8,232 bases of DNA. Source: Trueperaceae bacterium (lineage in GTDB: Bacteria; Deinococcota; Deinococci; Deinococcales; Trueperaceae). This document shows positions 1-4,942 of the stretch, piece after piece. The translations under genes and the position numbers were made by a program. Each line of letters begins with the position of its first letter. The first letter of the stretch is position 1. A model generated the notes under the pieces. The model ran no database searches. It was given only the letters and a program-made list of their open reading frames with translations, and was not told the DNA's origin. The stretch lies in assembly GCA_007122815.1 (NCBI GenBank), contig SKSV01000040.1, positions 1-8,232 of the forward strand, written 5' to 3'.

Positions 1-359
1 TCAAGCCGACCGTGTTCGGCGACCTGCCGCACGATGCCCGCCTCGTCCGCGAGGAGATCTTCGGTCCCGTGCTGGCACTGGTCAAGTCGAACGACTTCGA
101 CGAGGCGCTGGAGATCGTCAACGCCAGCGAGTACGGCCTCACCGGAAGCGTCTACTCCCGCGACCGCTACAAGCTCGAGCACGCCGGCCGCGTGTTGGAC
201 ATCGGCAACCTCTACTTCAACCGCAAGTGCACCGGCGCCATGATGGGCATCCACCCCTTCGGAGGCGTGAAGATGTCCGGCACGAACACGAAGAGCGGTG
301 GCCCTGACTACATGGTCAACTTCATGGAAGCGAAGGCGATAGGAGAGCAGCTGTACTGA
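1..359 (+). CDS. pruA: L-glutamate gamma-semialdehyde (1-pyrroline-5-carboxylate) dehydrogenase, C-terminal part
   Basis: Oxidises glutamate semialdehyde, the open form of pyrroline-5-carboxylate, to glutamate with NAD+; this is the second step of proline breakdown in the cytoplasm. Only the last ~118 residues are in the window (family length is about 515-545), in the frame whose first full codon is at base 3. Visible aldehyde-dehydrogenase landmarks are EEIFGPVLA near the start and, further on, NLYFNRKCTGAMMG running into HPFGGVKMSGT and KSGGPDY. The NLYxNRxxTGA plus PFGGxxMSGT combination is characteristic of the RocA/PruA group rather than general aldehyde dehydrogenases. The catalytic Cys lies upstream, outside the window. 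The reading frame is intact to TGA at 357-359. The gene is followed by a stem-loop and then a convergent toxin gene, so it is the end of its transcription unit. The 5' neighbour, often proline dehydrogenase, cannot be seen. Confidence 0.92.
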   Translation, partial: KPTVFGDLPHDARLVREEIFGPVLALVKSNDFDEALEIVNASEYGLTGSVYSRDRYKLEHAGRVLDIGNLYFNRKCTGAMMGIHPFGGVKMSGTNTKSGGPDYMVNFMEAKAIGEQLY

Positions 360-401
360 CGCGCGGACCGCACGAGTTGAACTCGCGGCCACGCGCCAGC
401 G

Positions 402-447
402 GACGCAGCCGACCTCGGGATCGTCTCGGGGTCGGCTCTTCTGCGTC
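402..447. terminator. Stem-loop terminator between convergent genes
   Basis: The arms AGCCGACC (407-414) and GGTCGGCT (430-437) are perfect 8-bp complements, and the interior can pair further with some G-T wobbles to a small loop. An outer GACGC (402-406) / GCGTC (443-447) pair extends it with a bulge. A short CTTCT follows on the plus strand, so the U-tract is weak. It lies between the dehydrogenase stop (359) and the RES gene stop (446-448) and overlaps the latter, so it could serve both strands. Terminator function is inferred from position and structure. Confidence 0.6.
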
Positions 448-967
448 AGGGCTCGGCTGGGCCTGCATCGGCTCGGACTACGCCCTCGAGAGCTAGCCGA
501 ACGTCAAGCGTGACCAACTCTCGCCTCAGCACCCGCACGTCGGCGCAGCGCGGGTGCGATGGGTTCAGCAGCAAGTTGCTCTCGAAGGGCATGACGATGC
601 TCGGCACGCGTAGAGCGAGCGAGCGTTGCTCCTTCACCCACTCGCTGCCGAACCGGCGGGTACCAGCCTCCGGTTCGGCAGGGTTGCCGTCTCGAAGCAG
701 CTGAACCAGTAGTCCGTGTGAGACGCTCTCCACCTTGTCGTCAGGGACCTCGATCTCGATGAGCGTCTGCTCGCCGTAGCGGTGAGGAACGAGGTGAACG
801 AGGGACTCGAGGAGCGCCAGGCTGGGACTGCAGCTGGTGTACGTGATCCGTGTGCCCAGATGGTGCCAGCGCCCTGGGCCCTTGAGGCCACCGGCGCCAT
901 CGAGCGGGTCGAACTCTGGTGCCCTGGCCCACGGCGCCCGGTAAGGGTACATGCGCCAGACACGCAC
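446..967 (-). CDS. RES-domain toxin (NAD+-degrading family) of a RES/Xre toxin-antitoxin module
   Basis: RES-domain toxins of the ParT/MbcT type break down or modify NAD+ or NAD-dependent targets and stop growth unless bound by their Xre/MbcA/ParS-type antitoxin. The 173-residue protein has the family signature in order: VWRMYP at the N terminus, GPGRWHHLGT with Arg33-Trp34 (GGRWN in most relatives), TYTS at 42-45, LALLESLVHL with Glu54, and then LRVPSIVMPFESNLLLNP at 119-136 with Ser123 and Asn131. Arg33, Glu54 and Ser123 are the residues that give RES its name; all are present, so the toxin looks intact. The start is GTG at 965-967, directly after the antitoxin TGA, implying translational coupling; an ATG five codons later (950-952) is the alternative but would cut the conserved VWR segment. 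Family assignment is firm; the exact reaction (NAD phosphorylase, hydrolase or ADP-ribosyltransferase) is not decidable here. Confidence 0.88.
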   Translation of the reverse strand: MRVWRMYPYRAPWARAPEFDPLDGAGGLKGPGRWHHLGTRITYTSCSPSLALLESLVHLVPHRYGEQTLIEIEVPDDKVESVSHGLLVQLLRDGNPAEPEAGTRRFGSEWVKEQRSLALRVPSIVMPFESNLLLNPSHPRCADVRVLRRELVTLDVRLALEGVVRADAGPAEP

Positions 968-1363
968 TCAGTACATCCCGTACTCGATCTTGGCGAGCGT
1001 CTCCTTCACTCGCTCGAACCCACCGATCGTGTTCAGGTGCTCGATGGGGCGCCTCGACTCGAGGCTGAGGATCGGGCTCTCCAGCCAGATCCGGGCTTCA
1101 TGCTCGTCACCGAAGACGCGCGTGGCCTCGTGGAGAGTCCTCTCGAGCATCTCGACCTTCAGACGCTCGGCGTCGGCCAGCGAACCGCTCTCGGCGCGAC
1201 GCGTGTAAGTCTTGGCGCTGACGCCGAGGAACCTAGCCATCGCCTCTGGCTGCATACCGAGAAGCTTCCGGAGCCGTTCGGCCCGACGATAGTCGACCGC
1301 CTCGTCCTCGCGCTTAAGCCTCGTCCTCGCGGAAACCTTGCTTGGGGCAGGCTTGACGACCAT
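968..1363 (-). CDS. Xre/MbcA/ParS-type antitoxin (DUF2384 toxin-binding domain)
   Basis: Antitoxin partner of the downstream RES toxin: binds and blocks it and probably represses their shared promoter. The 131-residue protein has a helix-turn-helix at about 30-58 (LRKLLGMQPEAMARFLGVS, then KTYTRR) and a C-terminal toxin-binding domain at about 86-131, with ARIWLESP, RRPIEHLNT, GGFERV and the closing IEYGMY. This WL-sP...RPIExL-T..G...V pattern is typical of DUF2384 antitoxins, whose C terminus inserts in the toxin active site. I chose ATG at 1361-1363 because GGAGGTGAG (plus 1367-1375) lies just upstream; a longer reading from TTG at 1379-1381 would translate that ribosome-binding site into residues. 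The usual LGG before RPI is replaced by LES, a mild deviation. The stop TGA is immediately followed by the toxin GTG. Confidence 0.88.
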   Translation of the reverse strand: MVVKPAPSKVSARTRLKREDEAVDYRRAERLRKLLGMQPEAMARFLGVSAKTYTRRAESGSLADAERLKVEMLERTLHEATRVFGDEHEARIWLESPILSLESRRPIEHLNTIGGFERVKETLAKIEYGMY

Positions 1364-1366
1364 CGC

Positions 1367-1375
1367 CTCACCTCC
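1367..1375 (-). promoter_or_regulatory. Ribosome binding site that fixes the Xre antitoxin start
   Basis: On the minus strand this reads GGAGGTGAG, three bases before the ATG at 1361-1363. It is a near-perfect anti-16S match, which makes the upstream in-frame TTG very unlikely as the start. Confidence 0.8.
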
Positions 1376-1407
1376 AGACAACCTGTCTACACATCATAGA
1401 CGATGTG
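1376..1407 (-). promoter_or_regulatory. Probable promoter and autoregulatory operator of the RES/Xre module
   Basis: Two inverted repeats sit directly upstream of the antitoxin ribosome binding site. CACATC-ATAGAC-GATGTG (1390-1407) has 6-bp arms, and AGACA-ACC-TGTCT (1376-1388) has 5-bp arms. A minus-strand TATGAT (plus 1393-1398) resembles a -10 box and lies inside the larger palindrome, so a bound Xre dimer would block RNA polymerase. The -35 region (about 1415-1421) is poor. Repeats are seen directly; operator function is inferred from the Xre family's known autoregulation. Confidence 0.5.
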
Positions 1408-1454
1408 GCCGAAGAGGTCCGTTCGCGCCTCGGCTACAGGCAGGTGGGGAATCG

Positions 1455-1486
1455 GCAAGGTCGAGCCAGCGTAGCTGGAGCCTTGC
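1455..1486 (-). terminator. Stem-loop just after the peptidase-remnant stop codon
   Basis: GCAAGG (1455-1460) pairs with CCTTGC (1481-1486), and inside it CCAGC (1466-1470) pairs with GCTGG (1474-1478) around a 3-base loop, leaving a 5x2 internal loop. It abuts the TGA of the minus-strand M24 remnant (1487-1489), the expected place for that gene's terminator, and would separate it from the antitoxin gene in the same direction. There is no clear U-run, so terminator activity is uncertain. Confidence 0.45.
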
Positions 1487-1618
1487 TCAACCCGCAGGGA
1501 TCACCAGGCTCTCGAGGTCGCGCGGGTAGTCGGTCAGGAACTCGGGCTCGTGGTCGGTGACGAGGATCGTGTCGGAGTGGCGGAAGCCACCCAGTCCGGG
1601 CACGTAGACCAGGCCCGA
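1487..1618 (-). pseudogene. C-terminal remnant of an M24-family (Xaa-Pro-type) peptidase
   Basis: About 43 residues survive on the minus strand, reading SGLVYVPGLGGFRHSDTILV, then TDHEPEFLTDYPRDLE and SLVIPAG before TGA at 1487-1489. In M24 metallopeptidases (methionine aminopeptidase/prolidase fold) the C terminus has this layout: GxYxPGxxGxRxxDTxxVTxxGxExLT. The G-R-x-x-DT segment contributes to the active-site sheet. The remaining ~300+ residues, including most of the metal ligands, are absent: upstream of about 1618 the reading frame continues only as unrelated antisense of the binding-protein tail and the dppB leader. The open frame reaching 1894 is therefore not a real gene. It is a non-functional fragment, created at the same junction that truncated the neighbouring binding protein. 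An alternative is an assembly misjoin. Recognition is from motif memory, not alignment. Confidence 0.65.
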
Positions 1619-1621
1619 CTG

Positions 1622-1747
1622 ATGGAGACGCTCCCTTCGGCGTACCTCTACAACGCCGTCCTGCCGTACGTGGTGCGCGCAGAGGTACAGGACTGGGTGA
1701 TCTACCCGTCCGGCGACTGGTTCTTCAACACGGTCTACAAGGACTGA
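1622..1747 (+). pseudogene. C-terminal remnant of a peptide-ABC substrate-binding protein (DppA/OppA type)
   Basis: The last ~41 residues, including LYNAVLPYVVRAEVQDWVIY, PSGDWFFNTVYKD and a TGA at 1745-1747, resemble the C-terminal end of family-5 extracellular solute-binding proteins. In these a PYxxxxxxxVxGWxxxP-like segment precedes a short tail. Its position directly ahead of dppB-dppC is where the binding-protein gene normally sits. A full protein would be about 500-600 residues with a signal peptide; everything before about base 1620 is missing and replaced by an inverted peptidase tail. An ATG at 1622 and another at 1550 are in frame, but the latter would start inside the antisense of the peptidase, and I see no reason to believe either is used. 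Binding-protein loss would leave the permeases without their substrate receptor unless another is supplied in trans. Confidence 0.65.
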
Positions 1748-1756
1748 GTCCTCTAT

Positions 1757-1785
1757 GGGGGGCGGGTGAAGGCGGCCCGCCCCCC
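1757..1785 (+). terminator. Strong GC hairpin between binding-protein tail and dppB
   Basis: GGGGGGCGGG (1757-1766) and CCCGCCCCCC (1776-1785) are perfect 10-bp complements with a 9-base loop. No U-tract follows. Such intercistronic hairpins between a binding-protein gene and its permease genes commonly protect the upstream mRNA and reduce downstream expression, so that binding protein outnumbers permease. That role is inferred here; it could also be a leaky terminator. It begins 9 bases after the binding-protein stop and ends 35 bases before the dppB ATG. Confidence 0.65.
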
Positions 1786-1820
1786 TGATCCACGAGCTGA
1801 CGCTCCAGCGAGGCCCTCCA

Positions 1821-2834
1821 ATGTTCCCGTACATCCTCCGCCGCCTGGTCGCCGTGGCGCTGCTGGTGGTGGGCATCAGCCTAGTCACCTTCACGCTGGT
1901 GCGGATGGTGCCCGGCGACCCAGTGGCGCTCTACTACGGCGGCATGCCCGTCAGCGCCGACGTGGAGGAGGCGCTCAGGCGCCAGTGGGGTCTCGACCAG
2001 CCGCTCCCCGTGCAGTACCTGCGCTACCTGGGCGGGGTGCTCCGGGGAAACCTGGGCGTGTCGCTCGCCAGCGGCCGCCCGATCATGGACGACCTGGTGC
2101 GGCGCTTCCCGGCCACCATCGAGCTGACCCTGGCCGGGGTGCTGCTAGCCGTCGTGGCGGGCCTCCCGTTGGGGGTGCTCGCGGCGCTCCACCGCAACCG
2201 CCTCACCGACCACCTGCTGCGCATCGGCTCGCTGATCTCTCTCGGCATGCCCAACTTCTGGTTGGGCTTGGTGCTGATATACGTCTTCGGCTTCCTGTTC
2301 GGTATCTTCCCACCCGCCGAAGGGCGACTGGCCGCGGGCATCCCTGCGCCCGACCGCATCACCGGGCTCTACACCATCGACAGCCTCCTGGCCGGCGACC
2401 TCCGCGCGTTCCGGTCGGCACTCGCTCAGCTGGCGGCGCCGGCGATCACCGTCGCGATGGGGTTGGTGGCCGTGATCATCCGCATGCTCCGCGCCGGCAT
2501 GCTCGAGGAGCTCGGCAAGGACTACGTGCGCACCGGCCGCTCCAAGGGGCTGCCGAACAGCCGCGTCTTCTACAAGCACGCCCTGCGCAACGCGATCATC
2601 CCCACCATCACCGTCGTCAGCATCCAGATCGGTTACCTGCTGGGCGGGAACGTGCTGGTCGAGGCGGTCTTCGCCTGGCCCGGAGTCGGCCTCTACTACA
2701 TCAACGCCATCAACGCGCTCGACTACAACGCCGTGATCGGCTCCACGCTGCTCATCGCGGTGGTGTTCGCGCTCATCAACCTAGCCGTGGACATCCTCAA
2801 CGCCTTCATCGACCCGCGGATCAACTATGGCTAG
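1821..2834 (+). CDS. dppB: Peptide-type ABC transporter permease, DppB/OppB family
   Basis: One of the two membrane subunits of a peptide/nickel-type (family 5) ABC importer. At 337 residues it has the normal family length. The N terminus MFPYILRRLV followed by a hydrophobic helix (about 9-29) and FTLVRMVPGDP is the standard opening. Other landmarks are QWGLDQPLPVQYLRYL at about 55-70, LGMPNFWLGL at 141-150, six predicted membrane spans, and the cytoplasmic EAA loop at about 234-261 (DYVRTGRSKGL, then HALRNAIIP) that contacts the ATPase. The C terminus NAFIDPRI is typical. The start ATG follows GAGG at 1810-1813 with a 7-base gap. It overlaps dppC by 8 bases, so the two are co-translated. The reading frame is undamaged, although the binding-protein gene before it is truncated and no promoter is evident. 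Actual substrate (di/oligopeptide, nickel, sugar) cannot be told from the permease alone. Confidence 0.92.
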   Translation: MFPYILRRLVAVALLVVGISLVTFTLVRMVPGDPVALYYGGMPVSADVEEALRRQWGLDQPLPVQYLRYLGGVLRGNLGVSLASGRPIMDDLVRRFPATIELTLAGVLLAVVAGLPLGVLAALHRNRLTDHLLRIGSLISLGMPNFWLGLVLIYVFGFLFGIFPPAEGRLAAGIPAPDRITGLYTIDSLLAGDLRAFRSALAQLAAPAITVAMGLVAVIIRMLRAGMLEELGKDYVRTGRSKGLPNSRVFYKHALRNAIIPTITVVSIQIGYLLGGNVLVEAVFAWPGVGLYYINAINALDYNAVIGSTLLIAVVFALINLAVDILNAFIDPRINYG

Positions 2835-3684
2835 CGAGCTCGTCACCACCCTGCCGCTCTCGAGCCGGCGCCGCTTCCGGCTGAACTCCTCGCTCGTGAT
2901 GGGCGGCTCGATCGTGCTGCTGATGGTGCTCGCCGCGATCTTCGCGCCGCTCATCACGCCCTACGACCCCATCAGGCTGAGCATCCCCTCGCGCTTCCAG
3001 CCGCCCTCGCCCGAGCACTTGTTCGGGACAGACCAGTACGGCCGTGACGTCTTCACCCGGGTGCTCTACGGCGCGCGCTACGACCTGCTGATCGCCGTGC
3101 TCGCAGTGGCTCTCGCGGCCGGTGTCGGCACCCCGCTCGGCATGCTGGCGGGGTACTTCCGCGGCTGGACCGACACCGCGATCATGCGCGTGATGGACCT
3201 GCTCCTCGCCTTCCCGAACATCCTGCTCGCCATGACGCTGGCAGCGGTGCTGGGGCCCAGCCTCAACAACGCCATCCTGGCGGTGGCCATCGTCGGCATC
3301 GCCGGTTACGCCCGCATCGCGTACGCCTCCACCATGGCCGCATCGACCGAGGTGTACGTGGAGGCCGCGCGGGCGCTGGGCGCACCGCACCACCGGCTGC
3401 TGCTGCGAGCGATCCTGCCCGCCATCCTGGCGCCCATCGTCATCCGCGGCACCCTCGGGATGGGGTTCACCATCCTGCTCGCGGCCGGCCTCGGCTTCAT
3501 CGGCCTCGGCGCGCAGCCGCCGACACCCGAGTGGGGCGCGATGATCAACGAGGGACGCAACCAGGTGATCCTCGGCCGCTGGTGGACCTCGGTCTTCCCG
3601 GGCCTCGCGATCGTGTTGCTGGTGACAGGCTTCAACCTGCTCGGTGACGGGCTGCGCGACGCGCTCGATCCGCGGACGCGGTGA
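2827..3684 (+). CDS. dppC: Peptide-type ABC transporter permease, DppC/OppC family
   Basis: The second membrane subunit, forming the translocation pore with the DppB-type protein. The 285-residue length is normal. After a short cytoplasmic N terminus there is a first membrane helix at about 25-45 and the OppC N-terminal hallmark HLFGTDQYGRDVFTRVLYGA at 64-83. The EAA loop is at about 179-201 (EAARALGAPHHRLLLRAILP), followed by GLGFIGLGAQPPTPEWGAMI (221-240) and the closing GFNLLGDGLRDALDPR (268-283), all classic for this family. The ATG lies inside the last codons of dppB (ATGGCTAG), indicating translational coupling. ATPase genes (DppD/DppF) that often follow are absent: the next gene is an AbrB-type antitoxin. 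The ATPases may be encoded elsewhere, or have been lost when the region was rearranged. Confidence 0.93.
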   Translation: MASELVTTLPLSSRRRFRLNSSLVMGGSIVLLMVLAAIFAPLITPYDPIRLSIPSRFQPPSPEHLFGTDQYGRDVFTRVLYGARYDLLIAVLAVALAAGVGTPLGMLAGYFRGWTDTAIMRVMDLLLAFPNILLAMTLAAVLGPSLNNAILAVAIVGIAGYARIAYASTMAASTEVYVEAARALGAPHHRLLLRAILPAILAPIVIRGTLGMGFTILLAAGLGFIGLGAQPPTPEWGAMINEGRNQVILGRWWTSVFPGLAIVLLVTGFNLLGDGLRDALDPRTR

Positions 3685-3749
3685 GGAGAGCGGCAGATAG
3701 GTGCAAGACCGAACGAGTGGCACAGGCGTGCATGTTGTGGGACGATGTG

Positions 3750-4037
3750 ATGGAAATGGAAGAAGCTAGGAGCGTCCGCCTCAAGCTGGGTCCGCAGGGC
3801 CGGATAGTCGTGCCCGCTCACTTCCGACGCGAGCTAGGCCTCGAGATCGGCGACGCGCTCGTCGCGACCGTCCAGGGCAACGGCTTGGTCATCGAGTCGC
3901 TCGAGGCGTCGCTGGAGGGACTCCGGGCGCGCTTCGATGATGTGCCCGAGGACGTCGACCTTGTCGGTGAACTCCTTGCGGAACGCCGCGAAGAGGCACG
4001 TCGCGAGGCGGCCTTGCACGACGGCGAGTTATCTTGA
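3750..4037 (+). CDS. AbrB/MazE/VapB-type antitoxin-like DNA-binding protein, apparently orphan
   Basis: A swapped-hairpin AbrB domain covers roughly residues 8-53 of the 95: VRLKLGPQGRIVVPAHFRRE, then LGLEIGDAL and a final strand with GNGLVIES. The GPQGRIVVPxxxRxxLGLxxGD pattern is diagnostic. The C-terminal half (about 54-95) is charged and helical (ELLAERREEARREAAL), as in VapB-type antitoxins that use this tail to bind a PIN-domain VapC toxin. I prefer ATG at 3750 (GGGA at 3739-3742, spacing 7); ATGs at 3732 and 3756 and a GTG at 3681 overlapping the dppC stop are alternatives, the last adding 23 residues without family resemblance. No PIN or MazF toxin follows on this strand: after the stop a convergent HEPN/MNT pair begins within 14 bases. 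It may be a relic of a VapBC pair or a stand-alone regulator. Confidence 0.8.
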   Translation: MEMEEARSVRLKLGPQGRIVVPAHFRRELGLEIGDALVATVQGNGLVIESLEASLEGLRARFDDVPEDVDLVGELLAERREEARREAALHDGELS

Positions 4038-4051
4038 GCACGCGTGGCTGA

Positions 4052-4438
4052 TCACCGGGTGGCCGGTGCGGCTGCTCGCGGAGGGTCCCCAGTGAGCCAG
4101 CGAGTCTCGCTGGCCAGCACACGAGCCATGCGGCTATCTCGCGCTTGTAGCGATAGCCACTCCTCTGGGTCGTACACCAACACGTCGGCCGGCACGGGTA
4201 GCGTCTCGACGGCTGCCAGACGGCGGTCGAGTTCGCCGAGGTCCCGGTCTCTGATGACCACCAGATCGAGGTCGCTGCCGAAACCCGCGTCGCCACGCGC
4301 GTAGGAGCCGAAGCAGCCTACCGCTATCACCGCAGGGTCGCGCTCGGTGAGCCGGGTAGCCCATTTCTGAGCGCTCGTGATGACCGTCTCGGCGCTAGGC
4401 CATCGCTTGACGGACGAAGCTGAGGATGTCACCGGCAT
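4052..4438 (-). CDS. MNT-type nucleotidyltransferase (antitoxin component of HEPN/MNT pair)
   Basis: A minimal nucleotidyltransferase of the pol-beta fold. The motif GSYARGDAGFGSDLDL spans residues 44-59, giving the GS(x)nDxD core with probable metal ligands Asp56 and Asp58; Asp85 in PADVLVYD is a good candidate for the third. In characterised HEPN/MNT modules this enzyme adds AMP groups to the HEPN toxin and so disarms it; that activity here is by family analogy. I start it at the ATG at 4436-4438, 128 residues, because GAGGAGG (plus 4448-4454) lies 9 bases upstream; a longer open frame to 4612 merely reads the HEPN gene in a wrong frame. It overlaps the upstream HEPN gene by 44 bases. The C terminus after about 116 is a short Pro/Ala tail. 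It converges on the AbrB gene with a 14-base gap. Confidence 0.85.
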   Translation of the reverse strand: MPVTSSASSVKRWPSAETVITSAQKWATRLTERDPAVIAVGCFGSYARGDAGFGSDLDLVVIRDRDLGELDRRLAAVETLPVPADVLVYDPEEWLSLQARDSRMARVLASETRWLTGDPPRAAAPATR

Positions 4439-4784
4439 GGCGCAAGGCCTCCTCACCCTGGTAGCTGCCGTAGTGCCTGAACGGTGGCCCCTCGGAGTGG
4501 CTGTCTGGGTATCGCGTTGGGATGTAGAAGGTATCGAGGACGCGTCCGGCGTCCAGCAAGCGATCGCTTGGCCGGACCGACTCCGGGAGTTCAGCGAGGA
4601 GCTTGGCGACAACGTGGCCCCAGGCCTCTTGGCCGTGATGCAGGTGCAGCGCCTTCACTGCCTTCTCGGCTGCCTGATGAGCCGCGAAGCAAGCCCAGTC
4701 GAAGCGCTTCGACTCAGCCGCGGCAGTTGCGTGCTCGAGGTCGTGCTCCGCCTGCATGAACCAATCACCCGCGCGGTTGGCCAT
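4395..4784 (-). CDS. HEPN-domain protein (probable toxin/RNase component of HEPN/MNT pair)
   Basis: A 129-residue all-helical HEPN protein. Diagnostic segments are WFMQAEHDLEHA (8-19), CFAAHQAAEKAVKALHLHHG (32-51), LLDAGRVLDTFYIPTRYPDS (76-95) and, near the end, EEALRHAGDILSFVRQ. The QAAEKAxKA helix and YIPTRYPD loop are standard for the HEPN subgroup paired with MNT enzymes. HEPN toxins use an R-x(4-6)-H motif for RNA cleavage; here Arg91-Tyr-Pro-Asp-Ser-His96 fits R-x4-H formally, but its place in the fold should be checked before calling the protein an active RNase. ATG at 4782-4784 follows GTGAGGA on the minus strand (about 4787-4794). It is the first gene of the pair, transcribed away from the TPR gene across a 158-base divergent gap. 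Confidence 0.85.
   Translation of the reverse strand: MANRAGDWFMQAEHDLEHATAAAESKRFDWACFAAHQAAEKAVKALHLHHGQEAWGHVVAKLLAELPESVRPSDRLLDAGRVLDTFYIPTRYPDSHSEGPPFRHYGSYQGEEALRHAGDILSFVRQAMA
4448..4454 (-). promoter_or_regulatory. Ribosome binding site of the MNT gene, inside the HEPN gene
   Basis: Minus-strand GAGGAGG, 9 bases before the ATG at 4436-4438 and within the C-terminal coding part of the HEPN gene. It decides the MNT start. Confidence 0.65.
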
Positions 4785-4942
4785 CGTTCCTCACTCTAGC
4801 GGAAAGCTCGTCCCGAAGCCGAGTTCGGCCGGCCCCGCAACCGTCGCCGCGTTGGTGTGGTTTCCTACCAGGAGCACGGGAGCGAGGGTAGCGGGTCAGG
4901 GCGCGAGCAAGCGGTAGCCCTGGCTTGGTGAGGAGGGAATCG
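4785..4942. other. Divergent intergenic region between HEPN/MNT and TPR genes
   Basis: The 158 bases must hold the promoters of both flanking units, but I see no convincing -35/-10 pair on either strand. The only structure of note is the inverted repeat CAGGGC (4897-4902) / GCCCTG (4917-4922) with a 14-base loop, just upstream of the TPR gene's ribosome binding site. It could be a 5'-leader hairpin or an operator; no function is assigned. Confidence 0.4.
4931..4936 (+). promoter_or_regulatory. Ribosome binding site that fixes the TPR gene start
   Basis: AGGAGG six bases before ATG at 4943. It lies within the segment that a longer reading from TTG at 4925 would translate, so 4943 is the better start. 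Confidence 0.8.

Noticed and set aside
782..1399. Plus-strand 205-codon frame over the RES/Xre genes
   Set aside because: Antisense shadow; the two minus-strand genes have clear family motifs and proper ribosome binding.
1550..1747. Plus-strand 65-codon frame across the junction as a genuine small protein
   Set aside because: Its first ~23 codons are the antisense of the peptidase tail and the rest is a binding-protein C terminus, so it is a chance fusion.
1487..1894. Minus-strand 135-codon frame as a complete gene
   Set aside because: Only the last ~43 codons look like protein (M24 tail); the rest reads antisense through the binding-protein tail, hairpin and dppB start.
1766..2884. Long plus-strand open frame (372 codons) overlapping dppB in another frame
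   Set aside because: It is Arg/Pro/Gly/His-rich low-complexity translation typical of a wrong frame in high-GC DNA; dppB in the other frame has full family homology.
2821..3723. Minus-strand open frame of 300 codons antisense to dppC
   Set aside because: Composition is rich in His, Gln, Arg and Asp with no recognisable domain; it is the mirror of a GC-rich coding gene.
4377..4799. Plus-strand 140-codon frame opposite the HEPN gene
   Set aside because: No recognisable domain and fully antisense to a well-supported HEPN gene.
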